A stretch of 64,000 nucleotides of DNA from Mycolicibacterium thermoresistibile (GTDB taxonomy: Bacteria; Actinomycetota; Actinomycetes; Mycobacteriales; Mycobacteriaceae). Made by a program: the position numbers and the translations under genes. Every line of letters begins with the position of its first letter. Position 1 is the stretch's first letter. The stretch lies in NCBI RefSeq assembly GCF_900187065.1, contig NZ_LT906483.1, positions 62,001-126,000 of the forward strand, read 5' to 3'. Below the pieces are notes generated by a model that was not told where the DNA came from, did not search any database, and worked only from the letters and a program-made list of their open reading frames with translations. Shown here one piece after another: positions 44,998 to 54,958 of the stretch.

Positions 44998-45642
44998 ATG
45001 GCGACTGTACCCAACCTCAGGGTCAATGAGGAAGCACTGCATTGGGACCCAGCGGAAGTCACCGCGCCTTCGGTCCCTGCAATGGCGGGCGGCGAGGACC
45101 CGATGAGTCAGTTGGTGTCGGAAGTGATGCCCGAAGTGGCTGCCAAGGTCGCGCAAATGGTTGCCGACACTCGTGCGCGGGAAGTCGAGTTCGCCGCGAA
45201 CATCGAAGCGGCCAAACGGGCTTACCGGGGCACCGACGCGGATGCTGAGCAAGATCTGCGAGCTGCCGAGCAGCAGATCCATTCCCCGGACGTAACGAGC
45301 GGAGGTTCAACTGCGGGGTCGAGGGCCTCGAGTTTCCGCGCGCAGTCAAGTGCCTTCGGTCAACTCCTCAGCGCACCAATGCAGATAATTGGTGCCGCGG
45401 CCTCGATGCCTCAGGGTGTGATGCACGGTGTCCAGGATGTTGGCGGCCAGGTGGGTCAGCTAGCTGGAAGCGTGGCCGAGAACATCACCGGCGCTGGCGA
45501 AACTGACGTCATCGACGGTGGCTCGGCGGATACCGCTTCAGAGCAGTCAGACCTAAACGGTGAGACAATGACGCGAGAGTCGACATCGGATGAAGAACTC
45601 TCAGAGCGTCACCCCAGCCGGCTAGCCGGTCCGCGCACATGA
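44998..45642 (+). CDS. espJ: EspJ-like protein 2 (intact form)
   Basis: 214 aa. N-terminal EspC-like domain (PNLRVNEEALHWDPAEV to AYRGTDADAEQD, with YRGTD as YxxxD), then a Gly/Ser linker, a hydrophobic-Gln segment (FGQLLSAPMQIIGAAASMPQ, GQVGQLAGSVAENI) and an acidic tail. The same two-part layout as EspJ (Rv3878), which lies next to espK in M. tuberculosis. This is the reference copy for the interrupted gene 1 and the split gene 3. First gene of module 2. Confidence 0.8.
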   Translation: MATVPNLRVNEEALHWDPAEVTAPSVPAMAGGEDPMSQLVSEVMPEVAAKVAQMVADTRAREVEFAANIEAAKRAYRGTDADAEQDLRAAEQQIHSPDVTSGGSTAGSRASSFRAQSSAFGQLLSAPMQIIGAAASMPQGVMHGVQDVGGQVGQLAGSVAENITGAGETDVIDGGSADTASEQSDLNGETMTRESTSDEELSERHPSRLAGPRT

Positions 45643-45732
45643 GCGAAGCACCGGTTCAGCCGCAGTCGATCGATAAGTCACCGGAGAATGCCCTGTGAAC
45701 GACAGTCGTAAGTCCTGGGTGGGAGCAGGTAA

Positions 45733-46881
45733 ATGAGCGGCCCCATACCACCACCTCCACCGCCACCTCCGAACGGACCTTTCCCGCCGTCGCCGAACGA
45801 GTACCCGCCTGCAGGCCAGCCATGGCCGCAACGGCAACCGACCGAGCCTTATGGCCAATGGCCGCCGGTCCCCCCACACAAGCCACGCAACGGTTGGAAG
45901 TGGGGACTTGCGGCTGTAGCGGTGGTGGCTGTGATCGGCGTGAGTGTGGCGGTCACCGTTTGGGCGACAGGGAGAAAGGATGCCGGTGACAAACCTGGCG
46001 ACCTACCTAACCATTCGAGCACCTTTGCGGGTGCAATTAAGAGCGCTACCGACACAGGCCCAGTCACCGTCATCACTGAGGATCCCACGTGCGACCCTCA
46101 GCGGCCGATCCTGAATATGCGGGCGGCGCAGCAGGAAAACGGGTGGGATAAACGCGACCCCTCAATTCCTGCAGAAGCGTGGACGAGCGAGATGCGGGCG
46201 CAGTATGAAGCGGTCGGAGAATCGATGCGGGTATCAGCTGATCAGCTCGTACCGATCGCGAAGATGACACCTCATCGTGTAATGCGGGAGCTTTATGAGC
46301 AACTGATTGCTTACTCCCGGGCCTACGCCGATAGTATTCCGAATTACACAGAAGAAGATGACAATCTCGCGCGAGCAGCTATTGCAACTGCGAGTGTTAT
46401 TGCAAACATATGCAGCGCAATAGAATATGGATCGGCAGGTGCTCGGGGACCCCTAGTCCCGCCATTAAGTCCTCCACAAGATGTTGCACCTGTTGCCGAT
46501 CCCGGGAACCCGGAGCGGTTTCTTCCGGCGGAAAACCAGGTATGCAGAGAGTGGGAGGACACATGGAAGCAGTTCCACGAGGAAAGCCGAGAGTGGGCAA
46601 CGACTGATCCGAGCCTTTCTGCAAGCGAATGGGGCCCAGAACAGAAAGCGATCAACGACGATGTAGCGTCGATTATGACGGCCTTAGCCGACAAACTTCA
46701 AGAAATGGGAGAGCGCAGTGGAAACCCCGTCTTGAGAGATTTCGCAAATTTATCGGCGCAGTACCGCAGAGCGTACGTTCAAGCGTTGCCTACATACACT
46801 CCCGAAGATCGGTTCCTTGCGACGACTTCACTTCGTTTAGGCGGCATAGTTAGCGCCGCCTGCCGAGCAGTTGCTGGATAG
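45733..46881 (+). CDS. Proline-rich four-Cys membrane protein, copy 5
   Basis: 382 aa. Starts MSGPIPPPPPPPPNG, then a membrane helix (about residues 57-79) and an outer domain with PTCDPQ, NICSAI, QVCREW and SAACRAV, and MTPHRVMRELYEQLIAYSRA. It belongs to the same subgroup as copies 2 and 6 (MSGP start, RVMREL) as opposed to copies 1, 3 and 4. The espK-like gene starts 3 bp after the stop. Confidence 0.82.
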   Translation: MSGPIPPPPPPPPNGPFPPSPNEYPPAGQPWPQRQPTEPYGQWPPVPPHKPRNGWKWGLAAVAVVAVIGVSVAVTVWATGRKDAGDKPGDLPNHSSTFAGAIKSATDTGPVTVITEDPTCDPQRPILNMRAAQQENGWDKRDPSIPAEAWTSEMRAQYEAVGESMRVSADQLVPIAKMTPHRVMRELYEQLIAYSRAYADSIPNYTEEDDNLARAAIATASVIANICSAIEYGSAGARGPLVPPLSPPQDVAPVADPGNPERFLPAENQVCREWEDTWKQFHEESREWATTDPSLSASEWGPEQKAINDDVASIMTALADKLQEMGERSGNPVLRDFANLSAQYRRAYVQALPTYTPEDRFLATTSLRLGGIVSAACRAVAG

Positions 46882-46884
46882 CAA

Positions 46885-49200
46885 GTGAAGAATCCAATAC
46901 ACCAAGAGGTGATTGGGCGAAATATTGTTCCTCCACCTATACAACCCGATGATAGCCCATTCGGAGGCCAGACGGTCGTCAGTGCTGGCTGGGTTCACTT
47001 AAACGAAAATATAGTGGCCAGTACTGCGGCGGCTTTTAAAGATTTTGCGAACAATCTTCGAAGTAATGTCGTGCCTGGGCTTCGTGCTCAGCGTGATAAT
47101 TTGCAAGAAAATTGGCCGGGGATAGCATCGCAAGCCGCACTTAGCGTGGCAGACGAAATTATCCAGGGGCACTTGGCTAACGCAGACGAGGCAGATGCTG
47201 CTGCAGAAAAACTTTCGACGATCGAACGGGTAGTCGCTGAAACGAAACAACTACTCAATCAGGAGGCCCAGGCAGTAGAGGATAGCTGTCGACAAGAGGG
47301 GGCAGATACACTGAAAGAGGTGGCAGAGGGCCTCGACAATAACATTCGAACAATTGATGAAAGGACAGCAGAACTTCGGGCACTGCTAGGTCTGCCACCG
47401 CTGAATAGTGGTAGGCGTCCCACAAGAGAAGAAACCGGGTACGAAAAGCCTAGATTTCTACGTGACGAAAATGCAGTAGGCTCGAATCCAGAAGGAGGGC
47501 AAGAAACCGACCAATTCCCGAGCACGGAGACTCGTCAGCCAGAGCGGCAGACTCCGCCTCCTCCCCGGCGGGATGATGTAGATATCGAGCTGCCTTCCGA
47601 CCAGAGCCAAGCTCCTACAACCGGCCCCCAGCTGAGCGCTCCTGCAAAGGCCCACGAGACCGAGGCTACGCCAGCCAACGAAGCGCCCCCACTCGTCCTT
47701 CCTGGACCAGCACCCATTCGGCCAGAAAGTCCCGCGGGAGGTGGCTCGCCATCTGTATCTCCGCCGATTCGCCCATCCGCTTCAGCCCCGTCTGGTAGCC
47801 TTTCGCCGGCAGGCACACCCTCTTTGGGCGGCACGTCCGGTTCGGCGGGAAGTTCATCGTCGGGTAGTTCATCTGGCGGTAGTTCGACGTGGAGTCCGCT
47901 CAGTTCCGGTTCGGAGAGCACGGCTTCATCGGACCAGCCGGCCGCCGCTCGTACGGGCGCGCAACCCGGCGTAGGTAATCCGGCTGCGGGCATTCCGCCG
48001 CAGACGCCGTTGGATGCTGCGGTGAGGGCGGCGAGTGCGGCCCAGGTTCCGTTGACACCGATTCAACCGTTGGAGCCGCCGGCGCCGGCCCAGGCGCCAC
48101 CGACGAATCCCGCTGCCGCCGCACCGGCGACACCGAACACTCTGCCGCCTGGTGCGGCCGCCGGACCTGTTGGCGCTGGCGCGGGCCCCGCACCGGCCGC
48201 ACCGATGACCGGCACGGGCGGTGGGATGGGCGGCAGCAGCCCAATGCCGTTGGGGCCGGCGCCGACTCCGCCGCCGGCAGCTCCCGTGCCGCCACCCGCT
48301 CCGCCGCCAGCGCCGACCGCTCCGCCCGCGGCAGCAGCATCAGGTGGTGCGGCGGTCGCCCCGGTCCCGGTGACAAACACCCGCGCTCAGCGCGACGCCA
48401 TCGCCGGCGCCGCCAAGGCCGGCGCGTTGCGCCGCATGCAGGGTGGGCACGATCCGTTGCGGCTGGCCCGGCAGATCGCCGCCGCGCTCAACGCTCCGCC
48501 GTCCATCCCCCCGGTGCAGTGGAACTTCATGTGGGCCACCGGGGTGACCGCCGACGGCGGCATTGTGGTTGCCAACAGTTATGGCTTGGCGTTCATCCCG
48601 GACGGGGTGAATCTGCCCGAGCAGGTGAAGATGGTGACTGCCGACGAATCGGTCCCGCCGACCGAGCGGGCCAGGTGGGCGTCATACCCCTACCTGGCAT
48701 TGCAAGGATGGGCACAGCACACCGGCGCCACGTTGCAGGCGGTTATCGGCACCGACGAACAACTCCGTGGAATCGACCCCGGTGCGCGCAAGGTGCTCAT
48801 CGACGAGGCCGACATTCCACAAAACGGGACCATGCAGGGCCGCAGCCGGCTGGAAGTGATCTCGCCGGAAGCGGCCGCGCGCCTGGCGGCGATGAGTGAC
48901 GCCACCTTGCCCGACCTGCTTCCTCCGTCGCCGGTGGATGACACCCCGCCCGAGGACCGGTCCAAGAAGTTGTGGTTCGACATGATCAAACCGCTGATGC
49001 GTTCGGGCTCGGGCCGCGAAGCCGACCACCTCAAGGGGTTTGTCGCCTATGCCGATCACCGTCAGGAGTTGGCCCTGCACCGCGCCCATACGGCCTCGGA
49101 CGCACAGGTCTTGCGGGAGGCGATCGCAGACTGGGTGTACTGGCAGCACGTGAGCGTGTTGACCACCGATGCGCTGGCCGAGTTCGCCACCGCCACCTGA
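46885..49200 (+). CDS. espK: EspK-like protein 2
   Basis: 771 aa from a GTG 3 bp after the upstream stop. N-terminal domain: DDSPFGGQTVVSAGWVHLNE, turn NWPGIA, long helices rich in Glu/Ala. A Pro/Ser-rich linker with a Ser/Gly tract (SSSGSSSGGSSTW). The C-terminal EspK domain is almost the same as in copies 1 and 3 (IVVANSYGLAFIPDGVNLPE, DEADIPQNGTMQGRSRLEVI). The first ~300 codons are visibly AT-richer than the last ~280. Confidence 0.9.
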   Translation: MKNPIHQEVIGRNIVPPPIQPDDSPFGGQTVVSAGWVHLNENIVASTAAAFKDFANNLRSNVVPGLRAQRDNLQENWPGIASQAALSVADEIIQGHLANADEADAAAEKLSTIERVVAETKQLLNQEAQAVEDSCRQEGADTLKEVAEGLDNNIRTIDERTAELRALLGLPPLNSGRRPTREETGYEKPRFLRDENAVGSNPEGGQETDQFPSTETRQPERQTPPPPRRDDVDIELPSDQSQAPTTGPQLSAPAKAHETEATPANEAPPLVLPGPAPIRPESPAGGGSPSVSPPIRPSASAPSGSLSPAGTPSLGGTSGSAGSSSSGSSSGGSSTWSPLSSGSESTASSDQPAAARTGAQPGVGNPAAGIPPQTPLDAAVRAASAAQVPLTPIQPLEPPAPAQAPPTNPAAAAPATPNTLPPGAAAGPVGAGAGPAPAAPMTGTGGGMGGSSPMPLGPAPTPPPAAPVPPPAPPPAPTAPPAAAASGGAAVAPVPVTNTRAQRDAIAGAAKAGALRRMQGGHDPLRLARQIAAALNAPPSIPPVQWNFMWATGVTADGGIVVANSYGLAFIPDGVNLPEQVKMVTADESVPPTERARWASYPYLALQGWAQHTGATLQAVIGTDEQLRGIDPGARKVLIDEADIPQNGTMQGRSRLEVISPEAAARLAAMSDATLPDLLPPSPVDDTPPEDRSKKLWFDMIKPLMRSGSGREADHLKGFVAYADHRQELALHRAHTASDAQVLREAIADWVYWQHVSVLTTDALAEFATAT

Positions 49201-49283
49201 CCTAGAGGATGAGTCGACCGAGAGCGGTCCGGTCGGCGACATGGGTGGAAACGTAGCCGACCGCAACACTCAGAAGGGACCGT

Positions 49284-50420
49284 ATGCCGGACGGAACGGA
49301 CGCCGATCACAACACACCCGACATCGAATATCTGCCGGGTGGAGCGGTCCGGATGCGCACGGTTTCAGATCGGGAACTCGCTCACCGGATGGCAGTTGCC
49401 GAATACGCGGCCATGCCCTGGGCGTGGGTCGTCTTCGGCATTGTCCTCATCCTCATGCCCCCGTTGATCATTGTCACCGAGATGGAGCCAGAAGCGCCCT
49501 TCTTTACCACCGAACTCCTCGGCGGCCTGGTCGTCGGTGTCCTGGTATTCGCTTTCGTCGTGGTAGGGGCGATATACCGGGCTAATCCCGACTACTGGCG
49601 GTTCGGCAGATTGCCGGTAGGAACCACGGTCTATTGCGACGTCACACCGGACTGGATCGGAATCGGTTGGGCCGATCGGTACACCGCGTTGGCCCGTTCG
49701 CAGGTCGACCGCGTCAGAGAACACAGGTCAATCCTGGTGATCATCGCACGTGGACAGAAGATCCTCGTCCCGCGGGAACTGATGCCGGCAGACGCTGCGA
49801 AGGATGTGAAATCCGGGTCGACGCGGCGTGATCGGTTTGGTGCCACGGCGGTGCACGTCAACACACCTCCTCCGAGACCCCCTCTGGCGACAGGCCTGAG
49901 TTCCGACCGGGACCAGGTGATCCGAACCCACGCGACTGCCGATCGCACGCTGGCGGACCGACTCGCCAGGGCCGCGCGACGGTCTTCGGCGGTGCGAAAG
50001 GTGGCGCGGCTTCTGATGATTTTTCCGGTGGCCGCCGTCGTCGCGCTGTTCCTCGATGACGAGCGATCTCTCTGTTCTTCGATGTTCCTGCCGTTGATGA
50101 TGATGGGGATCGCAGGCTACGGCCTCCTCGGCTATTACGCGTTCTATGGTGCGCGAGCACATCTGCGCAGGTTGGTTCCGGAGGAATCGCCGTTGTCGGC
50201 TGAATTCGGGCCAACCTGGGTCAGCGTGCAATTGGGCGGCTACTTCGAAGCCGTCGGCGCTCCTCGTATCACCAAGATGGAGCCAAGCGATTCTGCAGTG
50301 GTGATGACGATCCAGGGGCCGATCGGGCGTCTCGACCCCCGGCTCTCCTCGGAAGGTCTGCTGATACCAACGGAACTGCTACCCCACTCTGTCGAGGATC
50401 TGCTGAATCGCTACGTCTGA
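49284..50420 (+). CDS. Polytopic membrane protein, module 2
   Basis: 378 aa, paralogue of the protein at 22201 (same EYLPGGAVRMRTVSDRELAHRM opening as EHLPGDIVRMHTVADRQLVHRM; same DYWRFGRLPVGTTVY and EFGPTWVSVQLGGYFEAVGA blocks). Two pairs of membrane segments. AGAAGGGA ribosome site. Follows the espK-like gene by 83 bp. Confidence 0.72.
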   Translation: MPDGTDADHNTPDIEYLPGGAVRMRTVSDRELAHRMAVAEYAAMPWAWVVFGIVLILMPPLIIVTEMEPEAPFFTTELLGGLVVGVLVFAFVVVGAIYRANPDYWRFGRLPVGTTVYCDVTPDWIGIGWADRYTALARSQVDRVREHRSILVIIARGQKILVPRELMPADAAKDVKSGSTRRDRFGATAVHVNTPPPRPPLATGLSSDRDQVIRTHATADRTLADRLARAARRSSAVRKVARLLMIFPVAAVVALFLDDERSLCSSMFLPLMMMGIAGYGLLGYYAFYGARAHLRRLVPEESPLSAEFGPTWVSVQLGGYFEAVGAPRITKMEPSDSAVVMTIQGPIGRLDPRLSSEGLLIPTELLPHSVEDLLNRYV

Positions 50421-50625
50421 CAGACTTGTCCGGCGTTGGATCCTCGTCGGGATGAGCGCCCATGTAGCTACTGGAGAGGAGCCACTGCCGGCATTCTCCA
50501 GCGGCTGTGGTTCGTGTGACCGCTACCGGCTACTCCAAAGCCATCATGATCAGCGTGTCATTGCCATCCGCGATATCGCGTGATCCCGGCGAAATTGGTG
50601 CATCAGCACCCACACGCACGTTGTT
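50421..50625. other. Gene-free stretch after module 2
   Basis: About 205 bp without a supported gene. A small palindrome GCGATATCGC lies near 50569-50578. It ends at an IS1634-type end fragment. Confidence 0.4.
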
Positions 50626-50684
50626 ACCCGAGTTGGGCCAATTTAGTGCGCATCGCGGCTGTGGATGTTGGTGAGCGCGTCGCT
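50626..50684 (-). repeat. 59-bp IS1634-type end fragment (inverted)
   Basis: The reverse complement matches 23582-23640, including the stop codon and the 21-bp end sequence. This is the smallest remnant of that element and marks a former insertion or recombination site. Confidence 0.78.
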
Positions 50685-50867
50685 TACCGCAGTGGGCAGC
50701 AATAATTTGTCGTCTGCCATGAGCTTGGGACCAGTGTGACCTGATTTTTGCCAGGAGGATGGGACCACCTGGATTGCCAGTTATGGGACCACCGGCGCGT
50801 CGCGTCGGTGGTCTCTTCGTTTGTTCGTTCGATCGTCGTGACAGCTCTAGTCACGGAGGCAGCGGGC

Positions 50868-52035
50868 ATGGCTTTTCGGGAGGTCAATGTGAACGAGATC
50901 AGGGAAGTACTGCGGTTGTGGCTGGGGGTGGCCGGGTTACCGGCGCCAGGCCTGCGCACGATCGCCGCGCATTGCGGCCTGGACCGCAAAACGGTGCGCC
51001 GCTATGTGCAGGCCGCGCATGCTGCCGGTCTGCGCCGAGACGACGACGCCAGCGTGATCGATGACGGGTTGATCGGGGCGGTCGCCGAGGCGGTGCGCCC
51101 GGTGCGCCCGCATGGTCATGGTGCGGCGTGGGAACAGTTGTTGGCGTTCGAGGGACAGATCAGGGCGTGGGTGGCCGGCGACGGTGAACAGCGGCCGTTG
51201 ACGATCACCAAGATCCACACGTTGCTGGCCCGGCAGGGGTGTGTGGTGCCGTATCGAACGTTGCACCGATTCGCCAGTGAGCGTTGTGGTTTCGGCCGCA
51301 AGGGCACCACGGTACGGGTTGCTGATGGTGATCCCGGCGTGGAGTGCCAGATCGATTTCGGCTACCTGGGAATGCTCACCGACGCCACGGACGGTCGGCG
51401 CCGCAAGGTGCATGCGTTGATCTTCACCGCCGTCTACTCCCGGCACATGTTCGTCTGGCTGACGTACTCGCAGACCCTGGCGGCGGTGATCGCCGGATGT
51501 CAGGCGGCGTGGGCGTTTTTCGGTGGGGTGTTCGCAGTGCTGATCCCCGACAATTTGAAACCGGTGATCGCTTCTGCTGATGCGCTCAACCCGCAGTTCA
51601 CCCGTGGGTGGCTGGACTACGCCGGTCATGGCGGATTCCTCACCGACCCGGCCAGGGTGCGGTCCCCGAAGGATAAGCCGCGGGTGGAACGCGTGGTGCA
51701 GTATGTGCGCCGAAACTTCTGGGACGGTGAAACATTCAGCAGTCTCGACGAAGCTCAGCACGTCGCGACCGTGTGGTGTGAGCGCACCGCCGGGACCCGC
51801 ATCCACGGCACCACCTGCGCGCGTCCGCTGGAGGTGTTCACCGCCGAAGAACAGCCGCTACTGCTGGCGATGCCGGGGGTCTATGACGTGCCGGTGTTCA
51901 AAGCGGTCAAGGTGCACCGTGATTTCCACGCCGAGGTCGCCAAAGCGCTGTACTCGCTGCCCGAGTGTTGGATCGGCACCACGTTGGACGTGCGTGCCGA
52001 TGGGGAGTTGGTGAAGTTCTATCACCGCGGCACGC
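50868..52035 (+). pseudogene. istA: IS21 IstA transposase, N-terminal part
   Basis: From the ATG at 50868 (MAFREVNVNEIREVLRLWL). HTH (TIAAHCGLDRKTVRRYV) and DDE core (ECQIDFGYLG, VLIPDNLKP, KDKPRVERVVQYVRRNF). Interrupted after FYHRGT by the IS256-type element. The catalytic core is complete; the C-terminus is displaced to 53506-53960. Confidence 0.88.
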
Positions 52036-53497
52036 GGGGGTGTCAGATGGTCTGTGTAAGTCCTGACGGAAGGATCTCAGGGCATGGCGACAGGCAAGGA
52101 CGCGGATTTGGCATTGGGTGAGGTGGGGTCCACCGTGGAGATGGCCGAGGCGCTTCGGGTGTCGGGCGTGGTGGACGATTTGCTGGCTCAGGTCGATTCC
52201 GGCGAGGTTGCGTTGACCGGTGAGGGGGGCTTGCTGCCCGGGCTGATCAAGCTGGCTCTGGAGCGTGGGCTGGCTGCGGAGCTGACCGATCATCTGGGCT
52301 ATGAGAAGGGCGACCCGGTGGGGCGGGCGCTGCCCAATGCCCGCAATGGCACTTCGGCGAAGACGGTGCAGACCGAGGCCGGCCCGGTGCCGTTGGATGT
52401 GCCGCGTGATCGTGACGGCTCGTTCACTCCGCGGCTGGTGCCCAAGGGCGCCCGTCGCCTCGGCGGGCTCGATGACATGATCATTTCGCTGTACGCCGGT
52501 GGAATAACCCTGCGTGACATACAGTTTCACCTTGCGTCGACGATCGGGACCGACGTTTCGCACGAGACGATCTCCAAGATCGTCGACGAGATCTTGCGAG
52601 GAGGTCCTGGCCTGGCAGCGCCGGCCGCTGGACCCGATCTACCCGGTGATATACCTCGACGCGATCGTCGTCAAGGTCAAAGACGGCGGCCACACCCGCA
52701 ACAAGGCCGCTCACATCGCCGTGGGCGTCGATATGGCCGGGATCAAGCACGTCCTGGGCATCTGGGTCCAGCAGAACGAAGGAGCGGCGTTTTGGGCCTC
52801 GGTGTGTGCCGATCTGGCCAACCGCGGCATCCGCGACGTGCTGATCGTATGCTGCGACGGGTTGACCGGCTTCCCCGAGGCGATCGCGGCCACCTGGTCG
52901 CAGGCCGCCGTTCAGACCTGTGTGGTGCATCTGATCCGCAACGCGCTGCGGTTCGTGCCCTACAGCGACCGCAAGGCCGTGGCCGCAGCACTCAGACCGA
53001 TCTACACCGCGGCCAACGCCGAAGCGGCCCGTGCCGAACTCGACGCGTTCACCGCATCGGAGTTAGGCAAGAAAAATCCCACGGTGACACGGGTTTTCGA
53101 TCGATCGTGGGAACAGTTCACGCCGTTTTTGGCGTTTCCGCCCGAGTTGCGCCGGGTGATCTACACGACCAACTCGATCGAATCGCTGAACTACCAGTTA
53201 CGCAAGGTCACCAAGACCCGCGGCCAGTTCCCCAACGATGCCGCCGTGGTGAAACTGCTGTGGCTGGCCATCTGCAACATCGAGGATAAACGCGCCGCCG
53301 AACGGGCCAAGGAACGCAGCCAAAAACGTTGCCGAACAGCTCCCGGACGCCTCGTGGAAGGACAAGTGGTCACCAACTGGAAGAAAGCACTCGAACAACT
53401 CTCGCTGGTCTACCCAGACCGCATCGAGCCGTATCTGTAACACCGACGATCGACAGGAAACCAAACAAGCGACTTACACAGAAAACTTGACACGCTC
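52036..53497 (+). mobile_element. IS256-family element nested in istA
   Basis: 1462 bp. Ends GGGGGTGTCAGATGGTCTGT and, in reverse, GAGCGTGTCAAGTTTTCTGT form imperfect inverted repeats. The 8-bp target duplication CGGCACGC (52028-52035 and 53498-53505) flanks it; removing one copy restores the istA reading (YHRGTLVKVHPRQ). Confidence 0.93.
52084..53440 (+). pseudogene. IS256-family transposase, frameshifted
   Basis: Starts MATGKDADLALGEVGSTVEM. The frame breaks near 52600, where KIVDEIL is followed by a shift; the second frame continues EEVLAWQRRPLDPIYPVIYL through YLDAIVVKVKDGG, VCCDGLTGFPEAI and TTNSIESLNYQLRKV (DDE region) to the stop at 53440. It is a different branch of the family from the elements at 33-36 kb. 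Confidence 0.87.
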
Positions 53498-53505
53498 CGG
53501 CACGC

Positions 53506-53960
53506 TGGTGAAAGTCCATCCCCGCCAGCCGGCCGGGGGCCGCAGCACCGACCGTGGGGATCTGCCCGAACACAAGGCCGGCTACGCGTTGCGCGACCTG
53601 GCAGCGTTGATCGCGGCGTGCGCGGCGCACGGGCCCAATATCGGGATCTATGCCGAACGCATCCTCGATGACCCGCTGCCCTGGACCCGGATGCGCACCG
53701 TCTACCGCCTGCTGGGCCTGGTGCGCCGCTACGGCGCACAGCGCGTCGAGGCGGCCTGCTCACTGTCACTGGACCTCGATGTGGTCTCGGTCACCAAGAT
53801 CGCCTCCATGCTGGAACGCGCCACCGAAACCTGCGCACCGGCACTACCGCGGGCAGTCGGACAGGAAGCCACCCGGTTCTCCCGTGACCCATCCGAATTC
53901 AGCTCCACCCCAACACCATTGACCGTGATATCCCACTCCGAGTCCGAGGAGACCCGCTGA
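53506..53960 (+). pseudogene. istA: IS21 IstA transposase, C-terminal part
   Basis: LVKVHPRQPAGGRSTDRGDL and onward complete the IstA C-terminal domain (RMRTVYRLLGLVRRYGAQRV). It is the displaced 3' part of the gene at 50868; the stop lies 1 bp before the istB ATG. Confidence 0.85.
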
Positions 53961-53961
53961 C

Positions 53962-54762
53962 ATGACCACCTCCACCAACCGCAAGCCCGCTGAGCCGGTC
54001 GGCGCTGACCTGCTGCGACTGCTCAAAACCCTTAAACTCGGCGCCTTGGCCGACACCCTGCCCGAACGCGCCGCACTGGCCCGCCAACACAAACTCAGCC
54101 ACATCGGGTTCCTCGAAACACTGCTGGCCGACGAGGTGTCACGACGCGAATCCCGGTCCGCGGCACTGAGGGCGGTCAAAGCTGGGCTCGACCCGACAAT
54201 GCGTTTCGACAGCTGGAATGCGCTCGACGACCTACGCTATGACCGCACCCTGCTCGGCGATCTGACCTCGCTACGGTTCCTCGACGCCGGGCAATCGGCG
54301 ATCATCCTCGGACCCGTCGGCGTCGGCAAAACACATCTGGCAACAGCACTGGGGCACATGGCCATTCGCCGACGCCATAGTGTCATGTTCGGTCGCGCCG
54401 ATAAACTGTTCACTCGGCTACGCGCCGCCCGCCTCGACAACACCGTCGACGCCGAGATCCGCCGACTGGCCGCCGTCGACGTCCTCATCATCGACGACTT
54501 CGCGCTACGGCCCCTCGACGCCACCAAGACCAGCGACTTCTACGAAATTGTGGTGGAACGCCACCGGACCAAGACAACCATCGCAACCTCCAACCGCGAG
54601 CCGGCCGAATGGCTGACCATGACCGCCGACACCCTGCTGGCCCAATCAGCCATCGACCGACTGACCTCCACCGCCCACACCCTGGTCATCGAAGGACCGT
54701 CCTACCGCCAACGCACCCGCGACCAACTTGACCCAGGCCACCCCGACCAGCATCCTCAATAA
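53962..54762 (+). CDS. istB: IS21 IstB, AAA+ transposition helper
   Basis: 266 aa, intact. Walker A GPVGVGKTH and Walker B VLIIDDFAL of the DnaC/IstB AAA+ family. IstB stimulates IstA and selects the target. It can be translated, but its IstA partner is broken. Confidence 0.93.
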   Translation: MTTSTNRKPAEPVGADLLRLLKTLKLGALADTLPERAALARQHKLSHIGFLETLLADEVSRRESRSAALRAVKAGLDPTMRFDSWNALDDLRYDRTLLGDLTSLRFLDAGQSAIILGPVGVGKTHLATALGHMAIRRRHSVMFGRADKLFTRLRAARLDNTVDAEIRRLAAVDVLIIDDFALRPLDATKTSDFYEIVVERHRTKTTIATSNREPAEWLTMTADTLLAQSAIDRLTSTAHTLVIEGPSYRQRTRDQLDPGHPDQHPQ

Positions 54763-54852
54763 CGCGCCACGGTGGTCCCATCCTCGTGGCAATCAGGTGG
54801 TCCCATCCCCCTGGCAAGCGACAATAATTGTTGCTTAAGCAGGTGCCATTGG

Positions 54853-54867
54853 TCAGGTAACATTCGA
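54853..54867 (+). promoter_or_regulatory. Shared upstream motif, copy 5 (espJ-like gene 3)
   Basis: CAGGTAACATTCG, followed by GGCGGGTCTTTGA as in copy 4, and then TGACGAGGGGACAGAGG before the ATG at 54959. The GTTGCT half of the other copies is not at the same distance here. The motif lies ~40 bp inside the end of the IS21 element. Confidence 0.45.
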
Positions 54868-54958
54868 CGTGATCATTGGCGGGTCTTTGACAGCAGAGCG
54901 ACGCTCGTTGCCATGGCGTTGGCCGCCAGGACGTGGGTAACTGACGAGGGGACAGAGG

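Larger units (their letters stand above)
50748..54817 (+). mobile_element. IS21-family element, interrupted by an IS256-type element
   Basis: Both ends carry repeated binding-site units: TTGCCAGGAGGATGGGACCA followed by a second GGGACCACC unit at the left; the right end in reverse reads TTGCCAGGGGGATGGGACCA followed by another unit. istA and istB are arranged as usual. istA is cut by a 1462-bp IS256-type element. No clear flanking target duplication. Confidence 0.88.
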
